Shown here: in pieces, positions 10,253 to 22,951 of the stretch | Numbering within the stretch: position 1 is the stretch's first letter | Layout: each line of letters begins with the position of its first letter | Source of the DNA: Isoetes taiwanensis | Lineage: Eukaryota; Streptophyta; Lycopodiopsida; Isoetales; Isoetaceae | Direction of reading: 5' to 3' | Length of the DNA stretch: 64,000 nt | Assembly: GCA_021234155.1 (NCBI GenBank) | Contig: JAJEKV010000044.1 | Coordinates: forward strand, 12,907,848 to 12,971,847 | Translations under genes and position numbers: made by a program | Notes under the pieces: generated by a model | What the model was told of the DNA's origin: nothing | What the model saw: the letters and a program-made list of their open reading frames with translations, nothing else | Database searches by the model: none

Positions 10253-13200
10253 TCCCTGGATTCAAAATACGGGCGTCCGTGTAGGAGAGCTCCCAAGCCA
10301 TATGCCCAATTGGTCCATGCAAATGCAGACAAGTTCAACTGTCGAAAGTGAAGATCCATAGCAATTATTTGGCCCAAAACCCTCACCATAAATATATCGC
10401 ATACATCATTCCGTGTATTAAAACTATATCCATTCGCTCGCCAGACCAAAGAGTTGAATGATTTGTTGCGAAGTAAATCCCCTTCTCTGTTTCTGTTTCT
10501 TCCAAATGATTCAAAACTTTTACTACCGAAATCTCTTGAACCCATGGAGCCAATATAGGTTGCATTTGCGCTGGCTTTCTGAAGCATGGCCATCCATCCT
10601 TTTTGCTGTATTGTGAGGGTTATGGTAAATGGTCGAAAGGATAAGGGGGAAAGAATGCTGCGATTTAAAGGCATACGGCCTACAAACAATTTGTAGTTGG
10701 AATTGGAGGAATGCTCAAACAAGTTTTTTAGACCTATCTACAGCAGGAAGGATGCAAATCAAGATTCCGTTGAGGATGCAGACACATCTGGAGAGAATTC
10801 TAAGTAACCTGGTTTCATAGGATATTACACTAGAATAGAAAGTATATGTTGATTTTTGCAGGCTCGATCTGTTCAAAAGGTCTATAATATCCCGACAAGG
10901 CAATATGGCCTTTAGCATATATTCTGGCCTTTAACAAGTAGCCTATTTTCTGGCTAACACATGAACTGGCATATTTCCTTGGCCGGTTGCATGCTCTAAA
11001 AAGAAAGATCGAAGTCCTTTGTAGCAATTTTTATGGGTTTTATTCTTAGTTTCTTCTAAAACCATTGATCTGCAGGATACTCAGATATCCTGAGTATTGT
11101 GCTAGATAGATGGCTCTAAATATTTTCAGCAAAAAACAAAATGCAACAGTCAATGGTCTAAATCAAACACATGGTTGTACCAAAGGCACTAAAAAATAAA
11201 TGCAGCCAACTACCAATAGTTCAAATTTCTTGCCCAAGCATGAACACATGAAGCTCTGCCGAATCTAGCAATCCAGCATCCGCAAAAGATATTCCAGAAT
11301 CAAGAGAAGCTTCGCAATGAATCCACAGAGATGCACAAAAAAATGAGATTCTACTACATGGCTTTTTCAATAAGGCAGCTTCCCTCTAATCAGCTCAGTA
11401 AAACCGACCATCCAGAATCAGCATCCTCTGCAATGAAATCGGGCAATCCACTAGTTCTATTCGACCTCTCAAATCGGCACCCAAATCCTCTGCTTCTTTC
11501 AGCTCCTCTCCTTTTAGACAGAGTCGACTATCTCTGTCCCTTCACCTCCCCATAGCCCTCTTAGCATCAAAAACTGTTGTTCTGCCAAACCAACCACCGA
11601 AACCAAACCAAACCAAACCTGTGAAAGCAAGAAAATCAAACCAAGTGGAAAAGCAGAAAATGCTAGAGGAATTGAACCTCCAAGCCATGATGGCCTCACC
11701 AGAGCCCAAAAATCCCTTGAAGTCACTACCATCCTTCACTACCTGAGAAATAATCCACCCTTTACTGCCCGAAAAACTATGAGGCCCGCCCTGATCCCCC
11801 AGCATGAAAATTCATGAAGATCATCGTGTCTGCAATCTTTATGTCTCCAAAATTGATCAAAAATCTTTCTTCTTTTGTACCATTGCCAAAAAACCATTCC
11901 AAAACACCCAAAAATAGAAACATGACCTTCAAATGAAATAAGCTGCTCGCACATGGCAACAAAATATAATTTTGCATAGAATACATGACCAGAATCATAG
12001 TCCTAACCATGTGAGACATGCCCTCCCACTATACCAGATGAATTGGACAAAGTATATAGCATCGGTCTATTTTGGAAAGATCCAATTTTGTTATTCTAGC
12101 AACATGTTCCAAGCTTGACCCATGTCTACAAGCTTTTCCATATATACTGATATGACTCTCAAGGAAGGTCAGAGATGCAGAGGCGCACACACCAAAAATA
12201 TTGCATTCATGTATAAGTCATGTTCCTATTCTGTTTTTTCTAGTTGTTTGATGCATGGAAAACGGATGTTAGCATACGACGTCATGATTCCCTTTTTCTT
12301 GCTCTGCAAGCAATCCCTGGGTCTATGATTCCTTGCTCTGCTCTGGCTATGGCAGATCCGTCTTCCGGCACCTCCTAGTTCTCTGGCTTCTGCTTCGATT
12401 CTTGCTCTGCAAGCAATCCCGGCTCTGCCGCCATAGTGAGATCCAGTGGCTTTTCCCGTCGGCCTCTCTGTTTTAAATAGGGCTTCCTTGTTGGTTGTCT
12501 TACTTGAAAAAAATGTTGCTTTTCGTTGTGGTTCCTTAAGGAGAAATTGGGTGAGTGTGGGATTGGCTGGATCTAAAGACCTTTGGGATCGACTTTCACT
12601 TTAAGACTTTCTCTTAAGAAAATTATGGCATGGAAATCAAGGCAGACAATGCATATTGCATATGGGGCTTTTCTCAAAATGGCTCTGGTACCAAAACGGC
12701 CGCTTGCATGACCTAGCAACTCTCAAGATAGTAATACAGAGCTAAGAAAAATGATCGATGCATATAAAGGGTTCTAGAAGCATAGATATATGGTTGGAAC
12801 CATCCAAGACTGGATGCAAAGACATCTAGCCCAGTCCACAAGATCGATCGGCTGAGTTACTAGGCAGTATGCTAGCTAGTTTCAGAAAACATTTGTGTTG
12901 AAGTAGATAGATTCGCTGTAAGGATGATTTTGACCTATTTGATAGGGTCGTGGAGTGGTAGATGGCACCGATTTGATCTCTGGGAGTTTGCTATGTGCCC
13001 ATCTGTGCAAATACTCCTGTGGTATGAGGTAGTAAACTTGGTTTTCTGTCGTAAAAGGCTTTCATGAATGATGTTGGCAATATAAATTGCATGTGATGAC
13101 TAATACAGGGGATGATTCATTATATATGCTAAAGCTTGTGAGTGGTTTCTGTCAATACTATCTATACGATTCCAACAAAGATGTTTGTTATATTCGATTT

Positions 13201-14060
13201 TATGCTACATAACAGACCATCATGTGCTCCTAGCGTTAAAAACATATTTCTGCTAAGTCTCATTGTTGATCCTGATGTTCCATTACATTTAGAGAGTTTT
13301 GTCTACCTTGATAATGGTAGAACTACGGCTTGATGCCTAATGCTAAATTTTGGCGTGATGCCATGTGCCTAGTTCTCACTGCAGATGCATTTGTAAAATG
13401 AGTAAAGCGTGGAGGTTCTTCACCATTAAAGCTTGAGTGCAACAGATTCAAAATGATGTCTATGGGGCGGAATTAATAGGGAAGTAAAAATAGTTTTGAG
13501 CTTTGTAAGGTTAACAGAATAATAACAAACTATAAATACATCCGAGGATAAGGCTTTCTTAACCAGGTTACAAAATTACATAACCATGCTTATGATCTTT
13601 TGACCTTGCCTATGTGGTTGTGTTTGGCTATTGCTCATGTCTTCACACGACAAACGACTGGCATTGGCAAGCAAGTTGACCTCATGCATAAATATGACTC
13701 TTTGAAAGGGCTAAACATTAGTAAACATAGTGAAAAGGCATATATTGTTAAAGAGGTGCTATGCCCCCTTGATTGCTGATAAAGCATTTACTGTGACAAC
13801 TTACAAAGTGTGAAAATCAGTGGTCGACGAATGGACAAAAAATGATGAAGACGTTGCAGCTGCTGCAGACATGGGTAAGTTATTGATTATTGGGGTACAA
13901 GTAATTCATGTGTTGTAAACAAATGCATTGTGGGCTTTTGAAATAAGTATTGGATCACGTGATGGAGAATATGGTTTCACCCAGTTCTTGGTTATGAAGT
14001 TTCAACTTGATATTTTTTAGAGGGGCTGATTAAAAATAATCAACTCTTACCACAAACCAG
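10253..14060. other. Intergenic, no gene recognised
   Basis: AT-rich single-copy-looking sequence. I found no LTRs, terminal inverted repeats, tRNA genes or convincing exons. A donor-like GTAAGT at 13875 follows a short open stretch (ATGATGAAGACGTTGCAGC) that may belong to the candidate exons further right, but its reading phase does not join them cleanly. Confidence 0.4.
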
Positions 14061-14290
14061 GTCTGATCGGGAGTCTCTTAGGCTCCCCAGGGAGACTTCA
14101 GGGGCAGAAAATCTTGCTGCTGCAAAGCGAAAGGTCCATGACGAGTACAAGCAGGCGAAAAATGGTAAGTTTATTTTAGAGCCCGGTGCTTGGTCTATGG
14201 ATGATAAACTATAACACATCTCATTATTTTTTGTAGCAAAGAATCAACTGACTGTACAGGTAATGGAGGTTCAAGATCTTCTGAGAAATG
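14061..14290 (+). CDS. Candidate pair of small coiled-coil exons, unknown gene
   Basis: Two segments look like spliced exons: 14061-14164 (preceded by AACCAG, followed by GTAAGT) and 14237-14290 (preceded by TTTTTTGTAG, followed by GTAATA). Both boundaries are in the same phase, and joining them keeps one frame, with fragments KRKVHDEYKQAKN and QLTVQVMEVQDLLRNG. The charged heptad-like text suggests a coiled coil. I found no matching further exons and do not recognise the protein. It may be a gene fragment or chance. Confidence 0.25.
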
Positions 14291-15409
14291 GTAATAAACC
14301 TGGGAACAAATTGCATACGTATAATCAGCACCGGATTAAGTTTGGAGGTCATGAACATAGCAAATTTTGAGTATGGTTTTTTAAAAGATCTTCGAGATAT
14401 TTAACTGTTGTGCACAATGATTACGATTTTTACATCTCTACCATTAATTGAAGGAACTTGCTACCAGGAGGTTATAACAGCCAGGTTTATTGACTGGAGG
14501 AAAATACATCTTCAGCTTTCTGGATTTAGGGAAAAAAATTGAATTAGTAATATGGAAGTAATGTTGCTACATTGTGACAAAACTATCGATGCTAGGAAGA
14601 GAGCATTTAAGTATCACAACATATGCAAGTGCTCTAATGCTTGAATGTGGCAATAAAGGTATAATGGAATTGCATAGCGTACCCACCCTTGATCATTCTT
14701 TCAGAAGTTGATTCTTTTATATTGAAAAAATATAATTGAGGAAGCTACATGGTTTTGTGCCAGAGATCACTTGAAAATGACTAGTAGATGTAGAAGGCAG
14801 GTGATCATTTGGACCTTTCAGGTGTGCCATCTGATGTACATTTTGTGAAGCTAGTTAAAATAGTATTATACAAGATCTTTATGTTTTTGCGACAAGTATA
14901 ATTCAAAGTTCCATTAATTGCTCCAGTGACCTTCTTTGGCAGAATACTGGGAAGCCAATGTTTTGTTTTATATATTTTTTGGTGATCCATCCAATTGACT
15001 AAAGCTGTATAAGGTAATGTTTGTGAGCATCATTGTTTTTGTGTTGTGCCATCATGATTGTGATGTGAAGTAGCAACCTCAAGTTCAACTGCTTATGCTT
15101 ATGATGGTTGTGAAGTAAAATTCTATTCAAAGGTTGATATGTATTGTGTTTGTATGTTGTGCTTGTAGATTTAATTAAAAATTCGGTGATTTTTTATCAA
15201 GTTATGTTCAGGTGTATTATGCCTCTTTGATCTAGGCCTCGACATAAATAGCATTACTGGTCACAACTTCAGTTGGACAACATGTTTTATGAATGGGTTT
15301 GAACTCCATTCCTATTACATAAAAGATGCAGGCAAAGCTTACTTTGAAGATGCATATACAATATTCAGCAAGCCTTGATAGGTCAAACACCTTTATGGAG
15401 CAAGTCCAG
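14291..15409. other. Intergenic, no gene recognised
   Basis: AT-rich. No element ends and no convincing coding frame before the gypsy LTR at 15410. Confidence 0.4.
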
Positions 15410-15470
15410 TGTGATGCTCCCTACTAAATATATGGCTCCCAGCCGTACACTCCGTAGGAAATCCCCCATC

Positions 15471-15820
15471 TGTCAAGGTTGCACCAAGAACGGGAGAGAA
15501 AGGGATGCACACTGAATTCCGAGAGCGCAAGCTCCCAAAACAAAGGCAAAATGGAATTGTATTTTGAACGTATGTATGAATACAAGATATAAAAAGGGGC
15601 AGTAAATAATAACTGCTCCCGTTACCAACCACACATAATTATGCAGTAACTAATTAAGGCAAGTAGGTGCCGTAGCTAATTAAGGCAAGTGGATGGGCTG
15701 GTGTAGGTACTGATGAAGTGCTGATTCAGCACATAGTCAGCACCTATGTGCTGAGTGCTGTCAGTGCTGTCAAGCATGTCTAGCAGCAAGATGGTGATCT
15801 CGATATCATATATCTCGACA
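15471..15820 (-). repeat. Copia-2 3' LTR
   Basis: 350 bp, plus-strand ends TGTCAAGG...ATCTCGACA. It contains a near-palindromic run of GTGCTGA/TCAGCAC words at about 15715-15770. Confidence 0.96.
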
Positions 15821-15829
15821 CTCCTCCTT
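15821..15829 (-). other. Copia-2 polypurine tract
   Basis: The minus strand reads AAGGAGGAG directly before the 3' LTR. Confidence 0.85.
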
Positions 15830-15853
15830 GATGAGAGGTCACCATCTCCATGC

Positions 15854-18110
15854 TCAACCTCCTCCTCCTGGAGATGAGATCTGGAATCTATCAAGACCAA
15901 TACCAAGTCGATGTCGCTCAAAGAGCTCACGAGCCAAAGGCGCAGTCAAGAGATCTGCGGTATTGTCCCGTGTAGGAACATGCTCAATCTGAACCTGCTT
16001 ATCAGCCACAAGGTCCCTTACAAAATGATAATGCTTGGGAACATGCTTAGATTTTGGATGTCGAACTTCAGCGAAGCACCAATCAATGCCACCTTTGTTG
16101 TCCATGAGCATCCTTGCTGGTCCAGGAGTGCGTTGCCCAATGCCGGCAAGAAAGTCCTTGAAACTAATGATCTCACGGGCTGCTGTAGATGCTGCAACAT
16201 ACTCCGCTTCAGTAGATGAAAGAGATACATGCCCCTGTTTCTTGCTGATCCAAGCAATGGCAGCATTGGCAAGCAGAAAACAAAGGCCGGATGTGGATCT
16301 GGAGTTGTCTATCACATCGCTAAGTGAGGAATCACTATATGTTAGCAATGAAAAAGCATCACTATTGCTGCGATATGTAAGGCCATAATCAGCAGTACCC
16401 TTTAAGTAGCGGAGAATGTGCTTGGCCATTTCCCAATGCTTATGACCTAGATCTGCTGAAAATTGGCTTAGAGCTATAACAGCAAATGCAATATCAGGTC
16501 TGGTGCAAACCATTCAATACATGAGGCTGCCAATCAATTGCTGAAATGGAACTTTTGCCATAGAAAGACGTTCAACATCAGATTGTGGACAATCTTTCTT
16601 AATGAGAAGAGTACCTGGATTCATAGGAACTTTGGATGGATTGCAATCAGCCATGCCAAAGCGCTCAAGAATTTCTTCAATGTACTTCTTTTGAGAGATA
16701 TGAAGAATCTCGTTGTTCCGGTCTCTTGCAATTTGCAAACCCAAACAATAGCGAGCTTCACCCAAGTCTACCATTGGAAACTTAGCAGCAAGCCTTGTCT
16801 TGAATTCAGCAATGTGCTCATTATTGTTGCCTATGAGCAAGGAATCATCTACATACAAAGCAATGATGAGTAAGAACTTGCCTTGACGACGGATGTAGAT
16901 ATTAGAATCAGCCTCAATAGGCTGGAATCCTTGGTCTTTGAAGAAAGAATCTATGGTCTTGTACCAAGCACGTGATGCTTGCTTTAACCCATAAAGTGCC
17001 TTCGTCAATTTGCATACTAAATGCTCAGCACCAGCTTTGACATAACCCTGAGGTTGCTTCATATATTTTCTTCATCAAGTTTGCCATTAAGAAATGCTGT
17101 TTTGACATCTATTTGATGAACCTCAAGATTATAATGAGCAGCAAATGCAAGAAGAATGCGAATGCTCATCATTTTGCCACTGGAGAAAATGTTTCCAAGT
17201 AATCAATGCCATATTGCTGGGTTGAAACCCCGCGGCACCAAAGCGCCGCTTTGTAGTCAGCTGATGGTGCCATCAGGATGGAGCTTGCATTTGTAAACCC
17301 ATTTGTTACCAACAACCTTCCTATCATGAGGAAGAGGAACCAAATCCCAAGTGCCATTTTGAACAATAGAATCCATTTCGTGGTCCATTGCCTGCTGCCA
17401 ATGAGGTGCAACAGCACATGAAATAGCTTCACGATAGCTGGTGGATTCACTGATAATAGCAGCACCACAAAACTCCATAATGCTGGGCATATCAGCATAG
17501 AAAGCAAACCTTTGAGGAGGAAAACGTTTCCTTTTACCTCGACCAAGTTCTTCTTCAACTCCTCCTTGATCAAGATGATCAAAATCACCTCCTGGATCAG
17601 ATGGGTCAAGATCTCCTCCTTGATTGGACGTGTCAAGATCTGCATCGTGATCAGGAAACAGGGGTGCTGTAAGCACTGCAGGTGCTCGGACCGCTGCAGG
17701 TGCTGGAACCGCTGCAGGTGTTGGAACTGCTGCAGGTGCTGGAATATCAAAAACTGAGTCCGATGGATTGGAAGCTATGGCGTCATCTGTTATCCATGCA
17801 GAGATATCAATAAATTCCACATTAGGAGTTTTTGAACCTTGCTGAAATGCCGAAACATCTTCATGAAAAATAACATCGCGACTAACACAAAGCTTCTTGG
17901 TATCCGGATCAATAGCCTATAACCATGCTTGCACTGGTCAGAAAAACACATGAAAATCATTTTCTTGCTGGTATGCTCAAGTTTCTTGCGATTTGCTTTG
18001 GGAATAAGCATAAAGGCAGCACATCCAAAGACACGCAAGCAAGACAAATTTGGCTTTATGCCAGTAAAAGCTTGTTCAGGAGTCTGATTTTTCACAGCAA
18101 CAGTGGGCAA
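15854..18110 (-). pseudogene. Copia-2 integrase end, reverse transcriptase, RNase H (broken)
   Basis: Continues Pol after a frameshift near 18100. Pieces in order are: integrase C-terminus (18110-17790, LRVFGCAAFMLIPKANRKKL); a Pro/Ala-rich linker with a repeated GCTGCAGGTGCTGGA coding unit (about 17640-17760); the RT start (NKWVYKCKLHPDG, near 17300); RT with LYVDDSLLIGNN (17062-16514); then an in-frame TGA just before MVCTRPDIAFAV; then RNase H (16513-15854, STEAEYVAA). There is also a frameshift near 17065-17075. Sequence similarity is high throughout, so the lesions look recent. Confidence 0.92.
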
Positions 18111-20092
18111 TCTATTGAGAAGTAAACTGAGTACCTTACTGCTTCAGCCCAAAATTGAATGGGTGCTGAGGATTGAGCGAGCAAGCAACGTGCCATGTCA
18201 ACAATGCTGCGATTCTTTCGTTCAGCAACGCCATTATGTTGTGGAGTATGAGGCTCGGTAAGTTGGCGCTCAATACCATGATCAGCAGAAAAGTGATTGA
18301 ATGCTTGACTGGTAAATTCTCCACCATTATCAGATCTGAGCTTCTTAATCTGATGGGCTACTTGATTCTCAATAAGTGCTTTCCATTCTTGGAAATGGGC
18401 AAATGCATCAGATTTCCGCTTCAAGAAATAGACCCATGTTTTCCTGCTCAAATCATCAATGAATGTCAGAAAATAATAAGCACCCGAGAGAGAAGGAACA
18501 TGAGTTGGACCACAAAGATCCGTGTGTACTAGTTCAAGAAGAGCAGTAGCACGAGATCCAATGAGAGTAAAGGACCTGCGGTGCTGTTTGCCTAATGGAC
18601 AAGCCTCACAACTTGCAAGAGTAGGGTGCTGATGAAGATCAAAACCGCCTACAAGTTGAGGCAGCTGGTTGAGTGCTTTAAGACTGATGTGTCCAAGCCT
18701 TTTATGCCACAAGTCACAGGTACCCTTACCAGCAGCTACAAGAACAACTTGGTCAGCATATTCTTGGCCCAAATGGTAGAGATTACCCGTACGAATAGCA
18801 CGAGCAAGGCTCTTTCCTGTAACTTTGTTGCGAACAATGCAGTCATCACTATCAAAGGAAACTATTGTGCCCATATCAGTAAGACGTGCAACAGAAATCA
18901 GATCTTTACGTAAAGTAGGAGCATACATTACCCCTTTTAGAGTGAAAATACCAAGACTAGTGGGTACTTGAATGTCACCCATTCCGCAGATTTGATGCTC
19001 ACTATTGTCGCCGATTTGAACAATGTGATTGGAAGAGGTAGGTCTGAAATTTTCAAACCAATCTTTGTGCCAACTAATATGAGCTGTAGCACCAGAATCC
19101 ATGATGAATTTGATAGAGCGAGGGGCTGCCATTTGTTTACAAAGATAGACATAATTCGGGCTGCAAGGAACCACATTGGCTACACTTACTTCTTCAACAA
19201 TTTGGGCCACATTGGCAGAAGCTTTGTTTGTCTCCAAAGCTTTCAGTTTGTGCTCAAGATCCTTCATCTTCTTCTTACATTCTGCTGCGGTATGATTGCC
19301 TTTCTTGCAATAGTCACAAACCTGCTGCTTGGATGCTGTGCCTTTGATGTCAGCACCCTTGAAGGCATTGCTGCTACTGTTATTCTTCTTTTTCTTAGCT
19401 TTTTCATTACCTTTTGCATAGGATTTAGGCTTAGAATGACCTGCAAAGAAAGCATTGTGCTCGTCTTTGATAATCCCAGCATCTTTCCTCATCATGATCT
19501 CCTCCTTGACGGAAGTGATTGCACGATTGAGATCCATGTCGGCAATTTGCATGAGATTGCTGCGCAAAGCATGGAAAGAATTGGGTAAGGATCTAAGAAA
19601 GAAGAATAATTGCAATGAAGGAGAGATCTTATTCTCTTCTCCAGAGGCTTCAATCTGCCGAAAGGTGTTCTTCATGCAGTCTGCGAATTTGTCAAGACTC
19701 TCGGTCTCTTCCCAGCGCATATTCACCACTTCAGCATACAAATGCCCAATCTGTGTATGGGTCTTCTTTTCATGCTCTTGGATGAGAGCATTCCATAAAT
19801 CATGGCTGTTCTCCTTCTGAACCTCATCAAGAAGAGATTCAACAACAGAAAGCCCAATCGTAGCCATAGCCTTGTCATCCCGGCGCTGCCAAGCATCAAG
19901 AACAGATTTATTCTTGCCATCTGCTGCAAGCTCGGGTGCTGGTTCTTGGCCACTAACAATTCCCCAAACTCCTTCAGCCTTAAGAATGAGAGTCATTCTT
20001 CTCTTCCATTGCTGGAAACCTGTGCCATCGAAGATTTGAATCACACGACCGCCAGGGAAGGTAATCTGGTTGTAGCTTGCATCCTTCTCCAT
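18092..20092 (-). pseudogene. Copia-2 gag, protease, integrase core
   Basis: A 666-codon open frame starting at 20092, just inside the primer site. Gag (FDGTGFQQWKRRMTLILKAE, LWNALIQEHEKKT) is followed by the zinc knuckle CDYCKKGNHTAAEC, protease FIMDSGATAHIS, integrase zinc module LWHKRLGHIS...CEACPLGKQH, and the integrase core with Asp in HTDLCGPT, Asp in RSDNGGEF and Glu in HNGVAERKN. So the D,D,E triad is complete here, unlike in Copia-1. The frame ends at 18092 by a frameshift before the integrase C-terminus. Confidence 0.95.
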
Positions 20093-20130
20093 TGCTGTGT
20101 TGATCTTGAATCAATCTCAGCACACCTAGT

Positions 20131-20142
20131 GCTCTGATACCA
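20131..20142 (-). other. Copia-2 primer-binding site
   Basis: The minus strand reads TGGTATCAGAGC directly after the 5' LTR. It is complementary to the 3' end of plant initiator tRNA-Met, the standard site for plant copia elements. Confidence 0.95.
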
Positions 20143-20487
20143 TGTCAAGGTTGCACCAAGAACGGGAGAGAAAGGGATGCACACTGAATTCCGAGAGCGC
20201 AAGCTCCCAAAACAAAGGCAAAATGGAATTGTATTTTGAACGTATGTATGAATACAAGATATAGGGCAGTAAATAATAACTGCTCCCGTTACCAACCACA
20301 CATAATTATGCCGTAACAAATTAAGGCAAGTAGGTGCCGTAGCTAATTAAGGCAAGTGGATGGGCTGGTGTAGGTACTGATGAAGTGCTGATTCAGCACA
20401 TAGTCAGCACCTATGTGCTGAGTGCTGTCAGTGCTGTCAAGCATGTCTAGCAGCAAGATGGTGATCTCGATATCATATATCTCGACA
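20143..20487 (-). repeat. Copia-2 5' LTR
   Basis: 345 bp. It lacks five bases present at about 15594-15598 of the 3' LTR and differs at two further bases by eye. Confidence 0.96.
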
Positions 20488-22064
20488 CCATCCGGTCCTT
20501 CGACTTCACAGGCCCTCCGTCTATCCCGCACTCTGGGATCACCGCAGTGCGGGAAGGGGACACGAAGGTGTCTTGCGCGCCCTTCCCCTATGGGCTCCTA
20601 TCACAGCAGAAGCATAAACATCGTCAGAACTAGCAATAATAATACAGCATACGACTTCGAAAGGTAGCTTATCCACATATCCATAACTGCAAAGAACATA
20701 ATCATATGCCACAAAACATGAGAGCTCCTACCCGTGGTTCCGACTCGTAAGGAGGTCGACTGACTGGATAGGCCTCAAGATAGAGCAGACCGAGTCATAA
20801 CAATGGCGGGGCTGGCTATAGACAATGGCTAGGGTTGACCACTCCATCCGCCCCTCCCGTGCATACTTTGCAGAATGAGCTAGATCGGGCTCTGGCATGA
20901 CTCTAGCCTTCCGGGTACGCAATCCCATGGTTTCACCCATCGGGACTACTCCAGGTTGCATCTCCCTGGTCCGTCGAGGCAGGAAGGGTTGCATCTCCCC
21001 TTCCCGGGGTCTAGAGGTTCCACGGGCGGCTAGAGAATCGTGGCGACACACGATTCGTCCCCGACTTAACCTCCCAAAACAAGAGCCAAGCCAACACTTG
21101 CAACTCTTGAAAGGCAGGGCGACACCATTGCCCCAGGAGGTGTCGGACCCATGCCTGGCCCACACGAAGTGACCGACCATAAGCCTAGCCCACTATGGGA
21201 TCCCCAGTAGCCACGCTCAGCAGGGATTCTCCCTCCGTATTGCCTCTATCCCCGTTGTGTAGTGCTGAGTCACATCATAGCCCCCATAGCCCGATGGGTT
21301 CCTATGCACATGCCGCAATATAATAGGAATAAAGGGTCTAACTAGGAGCATTACTAAGTAAGGCTACTAGGTCTCTACCCCCCTTCCCAATACAAGAGGA
21401 GCAAACATGATCAACCATCATCACATCTCATCACATCATGGTAACATCATAAGAACATCTTAACCTAATAATACAGTTAGGGTTCATTGATTAGGGTTCA
21501 TGATGTTCAACAAGGGTTCTAGGATGGCTCTACTCTAGATACAACATGCAGACCCATCTGGAGTGCTAATTTCCAGATGAACTACTATGAACTCTACTCC
21601 ACCTACCTGCTCCAGAAGCACTCCCTCCTAGTCCTGGCGTCTCCATGCTCCTTGACGTGGTCGAAGCCGTGCTCCCTCCAAGAACATGCACACACTTCGC
21701 GGGCTGTTACACCAGGCTATGCTACGACGAACGATGCTCGAAACGGGGTTTCGAGCACGCAGATGAGTGTTCAGGTGCTAGGGTCAGGAAAAGAGGTCTA
21801 GGGTTAGGGTTTGGGTCAATATAGATTAGGGTCCACAGGGGATGCCACGTGGCAGCAATGGGGTGGGTCCGTGTGGCGGTTTGCCCAATAGGATAAGGCC
21901 ATGTGGAAATGGGCCTTATCCTAAGGTTATCTAAGTTAAGCATTTAACTTAGATGTGCACCCATTACCACTTTCTAAGGTATACAAGGCTACAAAGGTAG
22001 ACTTGTATAGTGACGGGTCCAGGAATATACGTATTTATGGCGTATATTCCCCTGGAACGTCACA

Positions 22065-22077
22065 TTCTCCTCCCCTT
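22065..22077 (-). other. Gypsy polypurine tract
   Basis: The minus strand reads AAGGGGAGGAGAA directly before the 3' LTR. Confidence 0.88.
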
Positions 22078-22951
22078 AGGACAATGCTGTCCTCAGCATT
22101 GCGCTAAGGTGGCGAACCTACACTATCCCTACAAAACAACATAAGTATCCAACTTTAATTTAATTTAAATGATCAACTTCCTATTAAACGGTTAATTGTC
22201 AAAATTTAGGCTATATTTGTACTTATACAAAATTACATAGCCTTAACAAGGTTACTCCCTATAATAAATCAAAACATTACTATAAGAGTTGTTAGGGTTC
22301 ATAATTTAAATCTAAATCATGGTTCCCCCATCTTCTCGTAATGCGCCCCTCCTCGATGCTCGCCTCTCACTTGCCTGCACAAGTAGCACATTACGTTAGT
22401 TTAATTAATAAATTTGTGGTTTTAGGGAACCACCCCCCTTACCTACCTCCTTGAGCCGAACTACTAGCTCAAGGTTACCCTACTACCTTGCACTCGATCA
22501 TGGCCCTTTCGGATTTGAGCTTGACCATTTAAGATGATCCTATCATTGCCCATGATCAAGTGCTACCTTGTACTCGGTTACCCGGTGCCGAGTACTCCCA
22601 GTGCATCATGCCCCAAGGGTTTCAAGCTAGGGAACGTCTCACGATCCCATCATCGCACATGATCACTTTAACCTTCACCATGACCCCCCTATGGTCAGGT
22701 GTGTGAGCCCCACATCGTGGCATAGAGAGCATCCGACAGATGTCCCATCATCGCCCACCATGCCTCACTTCCACTCTCCCATGACCCTATTGGTCATGCG
22801 CACCTCTTGGTGCATGTTGGCCTAGAGAATGCCTTAAAGGCGTATCTCATCATCGCCTACACGTTCCAAGATTGGGACATGCACCCTACTAACTAGAATA
22901 CATATGCCAGAGCTAAGGCTAACTAAGAAACATACTAAGCTAACCTCCTGG
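22078..22951 (-). other. Gypsy 3' untranslated region with degenerate repeats
   Basis: There is no gene between the integrase stop and the purine tract. From 22480 to 22870 a phrase of the type CCCATCATCGCCCAYCATG recurs four to five times, about 80-120 bp apart, each followed by a GC-rich segment. It looks like a decayed tandem repeat in the 3' part of the element. Confidence 0.6.

Larger units (their letters stand above)
15471..20487 (-). mobile_element. Copia-2: complete Ty1/copia LTR retrotransposon inside gypsy LTR
   Basis: A 5017-bp element with 350- and 345-bp LTRs, a standard tRNA-iMet primer site, a purine tract and all copia domains on the minus strand. By eye the LTRs differ by one 5-bp indel and two substitutions, so insertion is recent. 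Pol nevertheless carries several frameshifts and one in-frame stop, so it probably moved using proteins from another copy. Confidence 0.97.
15466..20492. repeat. Target-site duplication CCATC around Copia-2
   Basis: CCATC lies at 15466-15470 and 20488-20492, flanking the element. The uninterrupted LTR copy near 51660 has a single CCATC at the same place (CCCCCATCCGGTCC). Confidence 0.96.
15410..22064 (-). repeat. Gypsy 3' LTR, interrupted by Copia-2
   Basis: LTR sequence lies at 15410-15470 and resumes after Copia-2 at 20493. It ends at 22064 with ...AACGTCACA, giving about 1633 bp. The plus-strand start TGTGATGCTCC corresponds to TGTCACGCTCC in the other copy at 51603. The segments from 15419 and from 20493 both match 51611-52366 in order, which proves the split. 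Confidence 0.93.

Noticed and set aside
9922-10722. 266-codon minus-strand open frame
   Set aside because: The middle third is a tandem repeat (10101-10252). The rest has no domain, no close neighbour gene and no splice or promoter context. Length alone is not enough.
20728-21180. 150-codon frame inside the gypsy LTR
   Set aside because: It lies within LTR sequence on the element strand, has no domain, and the matching part of the other LTR is out of frame.
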